DNA of 64,000 bases from positions 1 through 64,000 of the forward strand of contig NZ_FWXN01000013.1 in the NCBI RefSeq assembly GCF_900176385.1, read 5' to 3'. Below, in pieces: positions 24,506 through 32,645 of this stretch. How positions within the stretch are numbered: position 1 is the stretch's first letter; every line of letters starts with the position of its first letter. Under the pieces are notes generated by a model. The model saw nothing but the letters and a program-made list of their open reading frames with translations, was not told where the DNA came from and searched no databases. Source of the DNA: Janibacter indicus. GTDB lineage: Bacteria; Actinomycetota; Actinomycetes; Actinomycetales; Dermatophilaceae. The position numbers and the translations under genes are program-made.

Positions 24506-26179
24506 TCAGGCGGTGACCGTGGCCCGCTCGATGGCCGTGGCGCCGGCTGCGGTCACCAGGCCGGCGTCGAGCGTGCCGAAGCTCTCGCCGCGGCGGCCGT
24601 CGAGGCGTGAGGCCACGAAGGCCTCGGCGAGCTCGGCGGGGGAGTGCCGCACCATCAGGCTCGCCTGCAGGGTGACCGCCAGCCGCTCGACGAGCCGTCG
24701 GGCGCCCGCGGCGACCTCGACCCCGTCGAGAGAGGCGAGCCCGGCGCAGTCGCGCTCGAGGTCGTCGAGCGCGGTGTCCAGCGCGGCGAGGTGCCCGCGG
24801 GCGACGGAGGCCTCCTTGAGCAGCGCCATGAGGGACGCGGGCTCGCGGGAGATCGCGCGCAGGACGTCGAGGGCGTTGACATTGCCCGAGCCCTCCCAGA
24901 TCGAGTTGAGCGGCGCCTGCCGGTAGAGCCGGGCCATGCCGTGGTCCTCGACGTAGCCGTTGCCACCGAGGCACTCCAGGGCCTCCGCGACGAAGGGGGA
25001 GGTCCGCTTGCAGACCCAGTACTTGCCGACCGCGACGCCGAGCCGGGTCAGCTCGGTGTCGTCCTCGTCGAGGGCGTGGGCGAGTCGCAGCCCGAGGAGG
25101 GTGGCCGCCTCCGACTCGAGCGCGAGGTCGGTGAGCACGTTGCGCATGAGCGGCTGGTCGACGAGCAACACCCCGAAGGCCCGACGGTGCCGGGTGTGGT
25201 GGACCGCCCGCGTCAGCGCCGCGCGCATGGTGCCGGCGGAGCCGAGCACGCAGTCGAGCCGGGTGGCCGAGACCATGTCGATGATCGTGCGCACCCCGCG
25301 CCCCTCCTCGCCGACGAGCGCGCCCCAGGTGCCGTCGAGCTCGATCTCCGAGGAGGCATTGGACCGGTCGCCGAGCTTGTCCTTCAGGCGCTGCAGGGCG
25401 AAGGGGTTGCGCGTGCCGTCCTCGAGCACCCGCGGCACGAGGAAGCAGCTCGGCGGAGCGTCCTCGGCGGTCTTGGCCAGGACGAGGAAGACATCGCTCA
25501 TCGGTGCGGAGCAGAACCACTTGTGCCCGGTGAGCCGGTAGGTCTCGCCGGTCAGCGGACCACCGGGGGTGCGCACGGCGAGGGTGGAGTTGGCCCGGAC
25601 GTCGGAGCCGCCCTGCTTCTCGGTCATGCCCATGCCGGCGATGGCGCCCGCCTTGGTGCCCACCTCGCGCAGGCCGAAGTCGTAGTCGCGGGAGGCGAGC
25701 TTGGGCGTCCACCGGTCGGCCAGCTCGGGGGAGTGGCGAAGGGCGGGGACCGCGGCGTTGGTCATGGTGATCGGGCAGATGTGCCCCGGCTCGACCTGAC
25801 TCCACGTGAGGAAGGCCGCGGCGCGGGTCACGTGCGCCCCGCTGCCGGACGGTTGGGTCCACGGGACCGCCGTCAGGCCGGCCGCCGCTGCGTGCCCCAT
25901 GAGGGCGTGCCACGCGGGGTCGAACTCGACCTCGTCGATGCGGTGGCCCCAGCGATCGTGGGTCACGAGGCGGGGGATGTTGCGCTGGGCGCGGTCGGCC
26001 AGCTCGGCGGCCTCGTCGGATCCGGCGAGTCGGCCGAGCGCGGACAGCTCGCTGGTGGTCACGGCAAGGTGCTCGTCGGGGACCCAGCGATCGACGCCCT
26101 GTGCGACGACGGGATCGCTCGCGAAGACGTCGTGACCCCCGTAGGGCGGGACCTGGTTGGTGACCTCGTGCGTCGGCAT
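24506..26179 (-). CDS. aidB: AidB-like acyl-CoA dehydrogenase
   Basis: This 557-aa flavoprotein of the acyl-CoA dehydrogenase superfamily is closest in layout to AidB/isovaleryl-CoA dehydrogenase-like proteins. Seen are NQVPPYGGHDVFASDP at the N-terminus, the FAD/substrate block GMGMTEKQGGSDVRAN, ECLGGNGYVEDHGM and NSIWEGSGNVNALDVLR. E. coli AidB protects DNA under alkylation stress, and its natural substrate is unclear. It is monocistronic and divergent from the tRNA cluster. Confidence 0.87.
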   Translation of the reverse strand: MPTHEVTNQVPPYGGHDVFASDPVVAQGVDRWVPDEHLAVTTSELSALGRLAGSDEAAELADRAQRNIPRLVTHDRWGHRIDEVEFDPAWHALMGHAAAAGLTAVPWTQPSGSGAHVTRAAAFLTWSQVEPGHICPITMTNAAVPALRHSPELADRWTPKLASRDYDFGLREVGTKAGAIAGMGMTEKQGGSDVRANSTLAVRTPGGPLTGETYRLTGHKWFCSAPMSDVFLVLAKTAEDAPPSCFLVPRVLEDGTRNPFALQRLKDKLGDRSNASSEIELDGTWGALVGEEGRGVRTIIDMVSATRLDCVLGSAGTMRAALTRAVHHTRHRRAFGVLLVDQPLMRNVLTDLALESEAATLLGLRLAHALDEDDTELTRLGVAVGKYWVCKRTSPFVAEALECLGGNGYVEDHGMARLYRQAPLNSIWEGSGNVNALDVLRAISREPASLMALLKEASVARGHLAALDTALDDLERDCAGLASLDGVEVAAGARRLVERLAVTLQASLMVRHSPAELAEAFVASRLDGRRGESFGTLDAGLVTAAGATAIERATVTA

Positions 26180-26300
26180 GACCGCACGATACGACCCCGC
26201 GCGAGGGTGGCGAGGGGAGGTCCGGACCCTCGGTTTGGAATCTGTGCCCGAGGTGGGCTAATCTCGCCCAGCGCGGTCAGCAGCGATGCCGACCGCGAGT

Positions 26301-26373
26301 GCGGATGTAGCTCAGTTGGTAGAGCGCAACCTTGCCAAGGTTGAGGTCGCCGGTTCGAGCCCGGTCATCCGCT
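26301..26373 (+). tRNA. tRNA-Gly (anticodon GCC), copy 1
   Basis: The cloverleaf is complete. The acceptor GCGGATG pairs with CATCCGC, the anticodon loop is TTGCCAA, the T loop is TTCGAGC, and the discriminator base is T. CCA is not encoded. It is identical to 26639-26711. Confidence 0.97.
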
Positions 26374-26404
26374 CTGATGGCGCCACCCCGGTGGCGCCGT
26401 CCCC

Positions 26405-26476
26405 GGGCGATTGGCGCAGCGGTAGCGCGCTTCCTTGACACGGAAGAGGTCACTGGTTCAAACCCAGTATCGCCCA
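26405..26476 (+). tRNA. tRNA-Val (anticodon GAC), copy 1
   Basis: The acceptor GGGCGAT pairs with ATCGCCC, the anticodon loop is TTGACAC and the T loop is TTCAAAC. It is identical to 26834-26905. A terminator hairpin follows. Confidence 0.96.
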
Positions 26477-26489
26477 CCGGAGGTCCTTG

Positions 26490-26520
26490 GGCCCCGGACT
26501 GCGAGAGCGGTCCGGGGCCT
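26490..26520 (+). terminator. tRNA operon terminator, copy 1
   Basis: GGCCCCGGACTG, a short loop and CGGTCCGGGGCC form a strong GC stem, followed by TTCGTCGTGCC. A near-identical hairpin follows the second tRNA-Val. Confidence 0.75.
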
Positions 26521-26638
26521 TCGTCGTGCCCGCTCGGTGCCCTGCGCCACGCTGAAGGGGGTCGGTTGGGAGAGTCGGCGGTCCATGGGTTAATGTTTCT
26601 CCTCGTGCCCCGCGTTACAACGCGACCTAGCGGGGCGT

Positions 26639-26711
26639 GCGGATGTAGCTCAGTTGGTAGAGCGCAACCTTGCCAAGGTTGAGGTCGCCGGTTCGAGCCC
26701 GGTCATCCGCT
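26639..26711 (+). tRNA. tRNA-Gly (anticodon GCC), copy 2
   Basis: It is identical over 73 nt to the copy at 26301, again with discriminator T and no encoded CCA. Confidence 0.97.
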
Positions 26712-26736
26712 CAGAAGGTTGATAGCCACCTTCGGT

Positions 26737-26807
26737 GGTGGAGTGGCCGAGAGGCGAGGCAACGGCCTGCAAAGCCGTCTACACGGGTTCAAATCCCGTC
26801 TCCACCT
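26737..26807 (+). tRNA. tRNA-Cys (anticodon GCA)
   Basis: The acceptor GGTGGAG pairs with CTCCACC, the anticodon loop is CTGCAAA, the T loop is TTCAAAT, and the discriminator U73 is as expected for cysteine tRNA. It lies between the second Gly and second Val copies. Confidence 0.96.
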
Positions 26808-26833
26808 CGACCATGCAGTCAGCTGCATGACCC

Positions 26834-26905
26834 GGGCGATTGGCGCAGCGGTAGCGCGCTTCCTTGACACGGAAGAGGTCACTGGTTCAAACCCAGTATC
26901 GCCCA
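26834..26905 (+). tRNA. tRNA-Val (anticodon GAC), copy 2
   Basis: It is identical to 26405-26476. CCA happens to follow the discriminator base here (26906-26908) but not in the first copy. Confidence 0.96.
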
Positions 26906-26919
26906 CCAGCACCCCCGAA

Positions 26920-26950
26920 GGCCCCGAACTGCGAGAGCGGTCCGGGGCCT
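26920..26950 (+). terminator. tRNA operon terminator, copy 2
   Basis: This hairpin resembles 26490-26520, with one mismatch in the left arm (CCCCGAACTG) and the same downstream TTCGTCGTGCC. Confidence 0.7.
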
Positions 26951-26966
26951 TCGTCGTGCCACGGCG

Positions 26967-27050
26967 CCCCACGATTTCCGGGTGACCCGAGAAACTGCCC
27001 CTTCGCATGGGTTTCAAACTCTTGCGAAGGGGCAGTTCCTCTTGCTGAGC
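26967..27050 (+). repeat. dispersed palindromic element, copy 3 (solo)
   Basis: It begins CCCCACGATTTCCGGGTGAC and ends CTTGCTGAGC like copy 1, with the same GAAACTGCCCCTTCGCA stem. No partner copy or cargo gene is adjacent. It lies between the tRNA cluster terminator and the PH-domain gene. Confidence 0.9.
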
Positions 27051-27105
27051 TGTCCTCGTCAGCCGCAACCGGCCCCGTCCGCGTCGGCGGTGGCAGGATG
27101 CGTCC

Positions 27106-27645
27106 ATGGCCCTCAAGGACAAGCACCTCGCCGACGGCGAGGAGATCCGGCTCGACCTGCGCACCCACTGGAAGGCCCTCGTCGGACCCCTGGTGCTCCT
27201 CGTCCTCCTCGTCGCCTTCGTGGCGGCGGCCGCGGTGCTCACCCGCGACAGCGACCAGCGCACGTGGATCGTGCTCGGCGTCGCCGTGGTGGCCCTGGCG
27301 CTGGCCGTGCCGGGGGTCCTCGTCCCTGTCTGGCGGTGGAACTCCACGCGTTATGTCTTCACCAACCGTCGGGTGAGCAACCGCTACGGCCTGCTGACCA
27401 AGAGGGGGCGCGACATCCCCCTCTACCGGATCAACGACGTCGCCATCGAAAAGAGCGTGCTCGACCGCATGCTCGGCTGCGGCACGCTCGTCATCTCCGA
27501 CGCGACGGACAAGGCCGGCATGGAGCTGCACGACGTGCCCCGCGTCGAGGGGGTGCAGGTCGAGCTGCAGAACCTGCTCTTCTCCGCCGACGACGGCAGC
27601 GACGACGGCGAGTGGCCACCCACGGAGCCGCGCCGCCGGCGGTGA
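27106..27645 (+). CDS. bacterial PH-domain (bPH2/DUF304) membrane protein
   Basis: This 179-aa protein has two membrane helices (WKALVGPLVLLVLLVAFVAA and WIVLGVAVVALALAVPGVLV). A PH-like domain follows with WNSTRYVFTNRRVSNRYGLL, DIPLYRINDVAIEKSVLDRM and GCGTLVISDA. This architecture is common in actinobacteria and its function is not established. The ATG at 27106 lies six bases after CAGGAT. It is convergent with the XRE regulator gene. Confidence 0.85.
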   Translation: MALKDKHLADGEEIRLDLRTHWKALVGPLVLLVLLVAFVAAAAVLTRDSDQRTWIVLGVAVVALALAVPGVLVPVWRWNSTRYVFTNRRVSNRYGLLTKRGRDIPLYRINDVAIEKSVLDRMLGCGTLVISDATDKAGMELHDVPRVEGVQVELQNLLFSADDGSDDGEWPPTEPRRRR

Positions 27646-27690
27646 CCGGGCCGTGGGTCCGGCGCCCGCCGGCCCGACCTACTCGCCGGC

Positions 27691-28545
27691 TCACCACTGC
27701 CAGGTGAAGCCGAAGGCGCCCGGGCCGGCGTCCTCGAGGACGATCGACGCCCGACGGTCGTCGTCGAGGGTCACGGCCCCGCCGAGGACCAGCTGACCCC
27801 CGGGTGGGCACCCGACCCGCGTGATCGCGGCCGGTGGGACCTCGAACTCCACCGACACGACGACCGACCGGGCCGTGTGGGGCGGACCCCAGACGAAGCC
27901 GTCGCTGTCACCCAGGTCGGCGTCCGGTGCCACCTCGTCGATGATCTGGTACGCGTAGGCGTGCATCTCCCCCTTCGCCAGACGGCGGGGGAGACCCACC
28001 TCGAAGACGACGACATTGCTGTCGGGGAAGTCGTGTCGGCCCAGCAGGGAGCACCCGAGCAGCGGGACGAAGCGCATGTCCGCCGCGCACGTCGTCTCGT
28101 CGCCGCCCTGGACGCTGAAGACCCGCTCGAGGCCGTCCTCGACGGCGGCGATGGAGGTGTGGCACCCGGTGCGGGTGATGCGGCGGTTGGCCGCGACGCT
28201 CGTGCGCCACACCTGGCTGATGACGCGGTAGGCGCCCAGCGAGAGGCGGGTCAGGGCGTCGATCTGCTCGAGCTCGCTGAGCCCGGGGTCGAGCAGGTCC
28301 TCGAAGGTGATGAGCCGTTCGGTCGCCCAGGCGTGCATGAACTCGGTCTGCTCCTGGGGCGTGAGGCCGAGCGCGACGGCGATCTGCTGCAGCGTGGCGA
28401 TCTGCGGGGTGAGGATCTCACCGCGCTCGAGGCCACGGATGGTCCGCACGCTCACTCCGGAGCGGTCGCTGAGGGCGCCCTGGGTCAGGCCCTCCTCGCG
28501 GCGGACCCGACGTAGCCACGCGCCTCCCCGTGCTGCCCGACTCAT
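27691..28545 (-). CDS. XRE-family transcriptional regulator with unrecognised C-terminal domain
   Basis: This 284-aa protein carries an N-terminal helix-turn-helix (residues 10-65: WLRRVRREEGLTQGALSDRS, then VSVRTIRGLERG). A middle helical region follows (FMHAWATERLITFEDLLDPG). The roughly 150-residue C-terminal part is beta-rich, with VVVFEVGLPRRLAKGEMHAY and VVVSVEFEVPP, and I do not recognise it; it may sense a ligand or bind a partner. The ATG at 28545 places the HTH right at the N-terminus. Its target is unknown, but it is divergent from the YjbR-like gene across a long hairpin. Confidence 0.75.
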   Translation of the reverse strand: MSRAARGGAWLRRVRREEGLTQGALSDRSGVSVRTIRGLERGEILTPQIATLQQIAVALGLTPQEQTEFMHAWATERLITFEDLLDPGLSELEQIDALTRLSLGAYRVISQVWRTSVAANRRITRTGCHTSIAAVEDGLERVFSVQGGDETTCAADMRFVPLLGCSLLGRHDFPDSNVVVFEVGLPRRLAKGEMHAYAYQIIDEVAPDADLGDSDGFVWGPPHTARSVVVSVEFEVPPAAITRVGCPPGGQLVLGGAVTLDDDRRASIVLEDAGPGAFGFTWQW

Positions 28546-28602
28546 GGTCCAAGGGTGCACCAGCGGCGGCTCCGGTGGGGCGCAGACCACACCCCCCGGC
28601 AT

Positions 28603-28646
28603 GTCGAAGGGGGCCGCTCCCGGCGTCGGGAACGGCCCCCTTCGAC
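28603..28646. repeat. long inverted repeat containing paired CGAAGGGG motifs
   Basis: Stems GTCGAAGGGGGCCG and CGGCCCCCTTCGAC, plus a few more pairs inside, form a 14-bp or longer hairpin between the divergent XRE and YjbR-like genes. It may be an operator or part of the motif family. Confidence 0.8.
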
Positions 28647-28774
28647 GATCTCCCCCGGAGCGATGTACTGGTGCGTACCCAACGGTAGGTCTGTGGCCGC
28701 GGTGGACTCCAGTGATGTCGGCAAGGTTGCCGCTGGATTGCCGCTTGTGCGGACCGCCACGGAGTAGGAGGGCC

Positions 28775-29197
28775 ATGCCTACTGTGGAGCGCATGGCGCA
28801 CCCCCTGATGTTCGACGACGACGATCCGTTGCTGGCGCGCGTCCGCGGGCTGGCCCTCGCACTGCCCGGCAGCGACGAAAAGTTCAGCCACGGGCACCCC
28901 GCCTTCTTCACGACCAAGGTCTTCGCCTACTACGGCGGCTCGATCAAGGTCGACGGGCAGTACGAGCAGCACGGCACCTCGCTCGTCGTCCAGCCGGACG
29001 AGGAGGAGGCCCGCGCGCTCCTGCAGGACCCCCGCTGCTACCGGCCGGCCTACCTCGGGCCGAGCGGGTGGGTCGGTCTCGACCTCGACGACGGCACCGA
29101 CTGGGACGAGGTCGCCGAGCTGCTCGAGATCTCCTACCGGCGCACCGCCGGCACGCGGCTCGTCACCCGCCTCGACGCGGAGCGCGGAGCCGACTGA
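28775..29197 (+). CDS. MmcQ/YjbR-family protein
   Basis: This 140-aa protein resembles the MmcQ/YjbR (CyaY-like fold) DNA-binding family: LALALPGSDEKFSHGHPAFF, VFAYYGGSIKVDG, CYRPAYLGPSGWVGLDLDD and VAELLEISYRRTA. The family is common in actinobacteria and its physiological role is unclear. The ATG at 28775 has AGGAGG just upstream; an internal ATG at 28793 is less well placed. The pabB gene follows 21 bp later with its own leaderless-type promoter. Confidence 0.83.
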   Translation: MPTVERMAHPLMFDDDDPLLARVRGLALALPGSDEKFSHGHPAFFTTKVFAYYGGSIKVDGQYEQHGTSLVVQPDEEEARALLQDPRCYRPAYLGPSGWVGLDLDDGTDWDEVAELLEISYRRTAGTRLVTRLDAERGAD

Positions 29198-29206
29198 CCC
29201 GCCGCC

Positions 29207-29212
29207 TATCCT
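29207..29212 (+). promoter_or_regulatory. -10 box of a probable leaderless promoter for pabB
   Basis: TATCCT is followed by CGTCGC and the GTG at 29219. The gap of six bases puts the transcript start at the start codon. Confidence 0.55.
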
Positions 29213-29218
29213 CGTCGC

Positions 29219-30241
29219 GTGGAGTTCGCGCGCTTCGGGTCGACGACGTGGTGGGACCCGGTCGAGGTCAGCCACGACCCGGCCGACCTCGAGCGTGGCC
29301 GGTGGGCCGTCGTGGTGACCTTTGAGGGCGAGCTGACCGCCGTGCGCTTCGCGCGTCGGGACGAAGGGGGGAGCGCCCCCGGTGACGCGGCCTGCTGGCC
29401 GGCGGTCACGGACTGGAGCCCGTCGCTCGACCGAGCCACCTACGTCGCAGGGGTCGAGGAGGTCCGCCGCCGCATCGCGGCCGGCACGGTCTACCAGGTC
29501 AACCTCACGACGGTGCTCTCGGCGCCGCTGCCCGATGACGCCCGGCTGCCCGATCTCGCTGCGCGGCTCGCGGCCGGCAACCCCGCCCCCTTCGCCGGGG
29601 TCGTGCACGTGCCCTCCGCCGGCGTCGACGTCGTCACGGCCTCGCCCGAGCGCTACCTGACCCGCACGGGGGACCGGATCGTGTCGAGCCCGATCAAGGG
29701 GACCGCGCCGACGGTCGAGCAGATGCTCACCAAGGACGTCGCGGAGAACGTCATGATCGTCGACCTCGTCCGCAATGACCTGCAGCACGTGTGTGCTCCC
29801 GGCAGCGTCGTCGTCGAGCGGCTCTGCGGGCCGGAGGAGCACCCCGGGCTGGTGCACTTCGTGAGCGATGTCGCCGGCGACCTGCGGTCCGGCACGACGT
29901 GGGCGGAGGTGCTCGACGCGAGCTTCCCGCCCGGGTCGGTGAGCGGGGCCCCGAAGTCGAGCGCCCTCACCGCCATCGCCGACATCGAGCCGGTGCCGCG
30001 CGGTCCCTACTGCGGTGCGGTGGGCTGGGTCGACGCCGATCATCCTGACGGTCCGCGCGGGGAACTCGCCGTGGGGATCCGCACGTTCTGGACTGCGACG
30101 GACCCCGACGGGGTGCGTCGGCTGCGCTTCGGCACCGGGGCGGGCATCACATGGGCATCCGACCCGGAGGGGGAATGGCGTGAGGGCGAGCTCAAGGCCC
30201 GTGTCCTCGTCGGGCTGGCATCTGGAAGAGTGGTGACATGA
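29219..30241 (+). CDS. pabB: aminodeoxychorismate synthase component I-like protein
   Basis: This 340-aa chorismate-binding enzyme has the family blocks AGTVYQVNLTTVLSAPL, ASPERYLTRTGDRIVSSPIKG, DLVRNDLQHV, FPPGSVSGAPKS and FGTGAGITWASDPEGEW. The PIKGT motif fits aminodeoxychorismate synthase. It makes 4-amino-4-deoxychorismate for folate synthesis, and the next gene encodes the matching lyase. It is shorter than stand-alone PabB proteins because the N-terminal half is reduced. It overlaps pabC by ATGA, so the pair is coupled. Confidence 0.9.
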   Translation: MEFARFGSTTWWDPVEVSHDPADLERGRWAVVVTFEGELTAVRFARRDEGGSAPGDAACWPAVTDWSPSLDRATYVAGVEEVRRRIAAGTVYQVNLTTVLSAPLPDDARLPDLAARLAAGNPAPFAGVVHVPSAGVDVVTASPERYLTRTGDRIVSSPIKGTAPTVEQMLTKDVAENVMIVDLVRNDLQHVCAPGSVVVERLCGPEEHPGLVHFVSDVAGDLRSGTTWAEVLDASFPPGSVSGAPKSSALTAIADIEPVPRGPYCGAVGWVDADHPDGPRGELAVGIRTFWTATDPDGVRRLRFGTGAGITWASDPEGEWREGELKARVLVGLASGRVVT

Positions 30242-31086
30242 GCAACGAGGTACGCGTCTGGGTCGACGGGGCGCTCGTCGCGGCGGACCAGCCGGCGCTG
30301 GCAGCTCTCGACCACGGGGTGACCGTGGGCGACGGCGCCTTCGAGACGTGCAAGATCGTCGACGGGCAAGTGTTCGCGGCCGACCGGCACTACGCCCGTC
30401 TCGACCGCACCCTCGCCGGGCTGGGGCTGCCCGCGGCGGACCGCGACGTCATCGAGCAGGGCGTCGCCGCGGTGCTCGGGGCCGGCCCCACGATCGGCTT
30501 CGGCCGGCTGCGATACACCGTGACCGCCGGGCTGGGGCCGCTCGGCTCTGACCGGGGCGACAGCGGACTGACCTACATCGTCACCGCGGCGGAGGTTCCC
30601 CCCTTCGCCCCCAGCGTGGCGGTCGCGACCGTGCCCTGGACCCGCAACGAGCGGGCCGCGACGGCGGGGCTCAAGACGACCTCCTACGCCGACAACGTCA
30701 TCGCGCTCGCGCACGCCAAGGCCCGCGGGGCGTCGGAGGCGATCTTCGGCAACAACCGCGGCGAGCTGTGCGAGGCGACCGGGAGCAACATCTTCGTCGT
30801 CGTCGACGGCGTGGTGCGCACACCCGCGCTGAGCAGCGCGCCATTGGCAGGCATCACCCGTGAGCTGACCGTCGAGTGGGCCCGCGCCGCCGGCATCGAG
30901 GTCGTCGAGGAGGCCCTGCCGATGTCCGTCCTCGAGACGTGCGACGAGGTCTTCCTCACCGGCACCACCCGCGACGTGCACCCGGTCCACCGGGTCGACG
31001 AGCGTGAGCTGCCGGCGCCCGGCCCCGTGACCACCCGCGTCCAGCAGGCCTGGGCCGCGGCGTCCGCGACCGAGATCAACCCCTGA
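30238..31086 (+). CDS. pabC: aminodeoxychorismate lyase (class IV aminotransferase)
   Basis: This 282-aa fold-type IV PLP enzyme has the cofactor lysine K146 in AGLKTTSYADN and further motifs VGDGAFETCKI, CEATGSNIFVVVDG, PLAGITREL and DEVFLTGTTRDV. It releases pyruvate from aminodeoxychorismate to give p-aminobenzoate. A branched-chain or D-amino-acid aminotransferase role cannot be excluded by sequence alone, but the upstream pabB supports PabC. The start overlaps the pabB stop. Confidence 0.87.
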   Translation: MSNEVRVWVDGALVAADQPALAALDHGVTVGDGAFETCKIVDGQVFAADRHYARLDRTLAGLGLPAADRDVIEQGVAAVLGAGPTIGFGRLRYTVTAGLGPLGSDRGDSGLTYIVTAAEVPPFAPSVAVATVPWTRNERAATAGLKTTSYADNVIALAHAKARGASEAIFGNNRGELCEATGSNIFVVVDGVVRTPALSSAPLAGITRELTVEWARAAGIEVVEEALPMSVLETCDEVFLTGTTRDVHPVHRVDERELPAPGPVTTRVQQAWAAASATEINP

Positions 31087-31100
31087 CCGGAGTGGAGACC

Positions 31101-31658
31101 ATGGCGGGGGACGTGGACACGACCAGCGAGACGGCTGGTCAGGGCAGGGACGCATCGGGGGCCCGAAGGGCCTACCGTGACGTGCGCCGCGAGCAGCACG
31201 CGATCGTGCGCCAGGAGCTGCTCGACCGCTTCGGCGAGGACGGCCGGATCGACGCGCACGAGGACCCGATCCGCTGGCGACGGGCGCTGCGCACCAACCC
31301 GGTCACCGGGCCGCTCTACCGCGTCGTCATCGCGGTGCTCGGCTTGGCGCTGATCATCGCCGGCATCCCGATGGTGCCGCTCATCGGACCCGGGTGGGCG
31401 GTGATCTTCATCGGCCTCTTCCTGTGGAGCACGGAGTTCCTCTGGGCCCGACGGGTCACGCAGTTCGTCAAGGCGGAGGTCAAGGCCTTCGACCAGTACG
31501 CGCGGGCGCTGCCGTGGAAGGCGAAGATCCCGATGCTGTTGCTGTCTGCGGCCTTCGGCTGGCTCTGCTTCTACGTCGCGCTGCTCGTCACCGGCGTGCC
31601 GGACTGGACGCCGGACCTGGTCAAGGAGTACCTCGTGATGGTGCCCGGTTTGGAGTGA
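31101..31658 (+). CDS. TIGR02611/PGPGW-type small membrane protein
   Basis: This 185-aa protein has two hydrophobic regions (LYRVVIAVLGLALIIAGIPM and IPMLLLSAAFGWLCFYVALL). Between them it carries MVPLIGPGWAVIFIGLFLWS, matching the PGPGW family. A charged N-terminus (RDVRREQHAIVRQELLDRFG) precedes the membrane part. Its function is unknown. ATG 31101 is favoured over GTG 31092 because GGAG at 31089 is then eight bases upstream. It follows pabC by 14 bp and may share its transcript. Confidence 0.78.
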   Translation: MAGDVDTTSETAGQGRDASGARRAYRDVRREQHAIVRQELLDRFGEDGRIDAHEDPIRWRRALRTNPVTGPLYRVVIAVLGLALIIAGIPMVPLIGPGWAVIFIGLFLWSTEFLWARRVTQFVKAEVKAFDQYARALPWKAKIPMLLLSAAFGWLCFYVALLVTGVPDWTPDLVKEYLVMVPGLE

Positions 31659-31666
31659 GGCCACTC

Positions 31667-31709
31667 GTTGGTCGAGGTGTGAGGAGCTCTGCGACGAGCC
31701 TCGAGACCC
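31667..31709. repeat. GGTCGAGG/CCTCGAGACC dispersed imperfect palindrome, copy B
   Basis: It starts GTTGGTCGAGGTGTGAGG and ends GAGCCTCGAGACCC, with a middle (AGCTCTGCGAC) unlike copy A at 8357. It is intergenic between the PGPGW gene and tRNA-Val. Confidence 0.6.
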
Positions 31710-31809
31710 AAGGCCGGTACCCGCGAAGAGAGCCGATTGGCACCTTGGGGAGCCCGCCGGGTACTCTGCTCAGGTTGCCCGGCCGGGACGCTGGCTCGGG
31801 GAGCACCAC

Positions 31810-31883
31810 GGACGTATAGCTCAGTTGGTTAGAGCGTTCGCTTCACACGCGAAAGGTCAGGGGTTCGAGTCCCTTTACGTCCA
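31810..31883 (+). tRNA. tRNA-Val (anticodon CAC)
   Basis: The acceptor GGACGTA pairs with TACGTCC, the anticodon loop is TTCACAC, the T loop is TTCGAGT and the discriminator is A. CCA is encoded at 31884-31886. Confidence 0.97.
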
Positions 31884-31890
31884 CCACCCC

Positions 31891-31928
31891 GAAGGCCCGA
31901 GACCCGCACCAGCAGGTCTCGGGCCTTC
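31891..31928 (+). terminator. terminator after tRNA-Val(CAC)
   Basis: Arms GAAGGCCCGAGACC and GGTCTCGGGCCTTC form a perfect 14-bp stem with a 10-nt loop. It lies between the tRNA and the convergent Tag-like gene, so it can serve both directions. Confidence 0.75.
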
Positions 31929-31942
31929 GTCGTGCCCGCGCC

Positions 31943-32578
31943 TCACCCGGACCAGACCCCCGAGGTGCCACGCCGCTGCGATCCGAGCAGGTGGGTGTCG
32001 ACGATCCCGACCGCCTCCATCAGCGCGTACATCGTCGTCGGCCCCACGAAGGCAAAGCCCTCCGTGCGCAGCGCCTTGGACAGCGCGAGCGACTCGGCGG
32101 ACTTCGTCGGGACTTCGTCGAAGGTCCGCGGGGTCGGTGTCTCCGAGGGCTGGAAGGACCAGACGAAGGGGGCGAGCCCGCCCCTGTCCCGCAGCCGGAT
32201 GGTCGCCTGGGCGTTGGTGATGGTGGCGTGAATCTTGGCGCGGTTGCGCACGATGCCCGCGTCGGCCATGAGCCGCTCGACGTCGTCGTCCCCGTAGCGG
32301 GCGACGACGTCCGGGTCGAAGCCGTCGAAGGCCGACCGGAAGGCGGGCCGCTTGCGCAGGATCGTCGCCCACGACAGGCCGGCCTGGAAGGCCTCGAGGC
32401 TGATCCGCTCGTACATGCCCTGCTCGTCGCGGACGGGCATGCCCCACTCGGTGTCGTAGTACTCGCGCATCATCGGGTCGACGCTCGCCCAGACCGGGCG
32501 GGCCAGACCGTCGTCGCCGACGACGATGCCGGGGTCGTCGGCCGCGCTCGAGTCGTCAGTGGGAGTGGGTGCGTTCAC
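31943..32578 (-). CDS. tag: DNA-3-methyladenine glycosylase I-like protein lacking most zinc ligands
   Basis: This 211-aa protein matches Tag along its length: YYDTEWGMPVRDE, SLEAFQAGLSWATILRKR (with the catalytic Glu), ERLMADAGIVRNRAKI, ALSKALRTEGFAFVGPTT. Compared with E. coli Tag, Cys4 is replaced in RPVWASV, His17 reads Tyr in EYYDTEWG, and Cys179 reads Ser in THLLGS; only the late His remains. The zinc site is therefore probably lost, as in a divergent subfamily. Excision of 3-methyladenine is likely but not certain. It is followed on the same strand by neither partner nor terminator of its own. Confidence 0.83.
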   Translation of the reverse strand: MNAPTPTDDSSAADDPGIVVGDDGLARPVWASVDPMMREYYDTEWGMPVRDEQGMYERISLEAFQAGLSWATILRKRPAFRSAFDGFDPDVVARYGDDDVERLMADAGIVRNRAKIHATITNAQATIRLRDRGGLAPFVWSFQPSETPTPRTFDEVPTKSAESLALSKALRTEGFAFVGPTTMYALMEAVGIVDTHLLGSQRRGTSGVWSG

Positions 32579-32645
32579 GCGTGCGTCCTTCGGTGGGCAT
32601 CGGGTGGCACGACCATGTCTACCGCTCCGGCTTCACGGGCGTCGC

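Noticed and set aside
26277-26477. Short protein frames over the tRNA genes
   Set aside because: They are read through tRNA genes with complete cloverleafs; such frames are a known annotation artefact.
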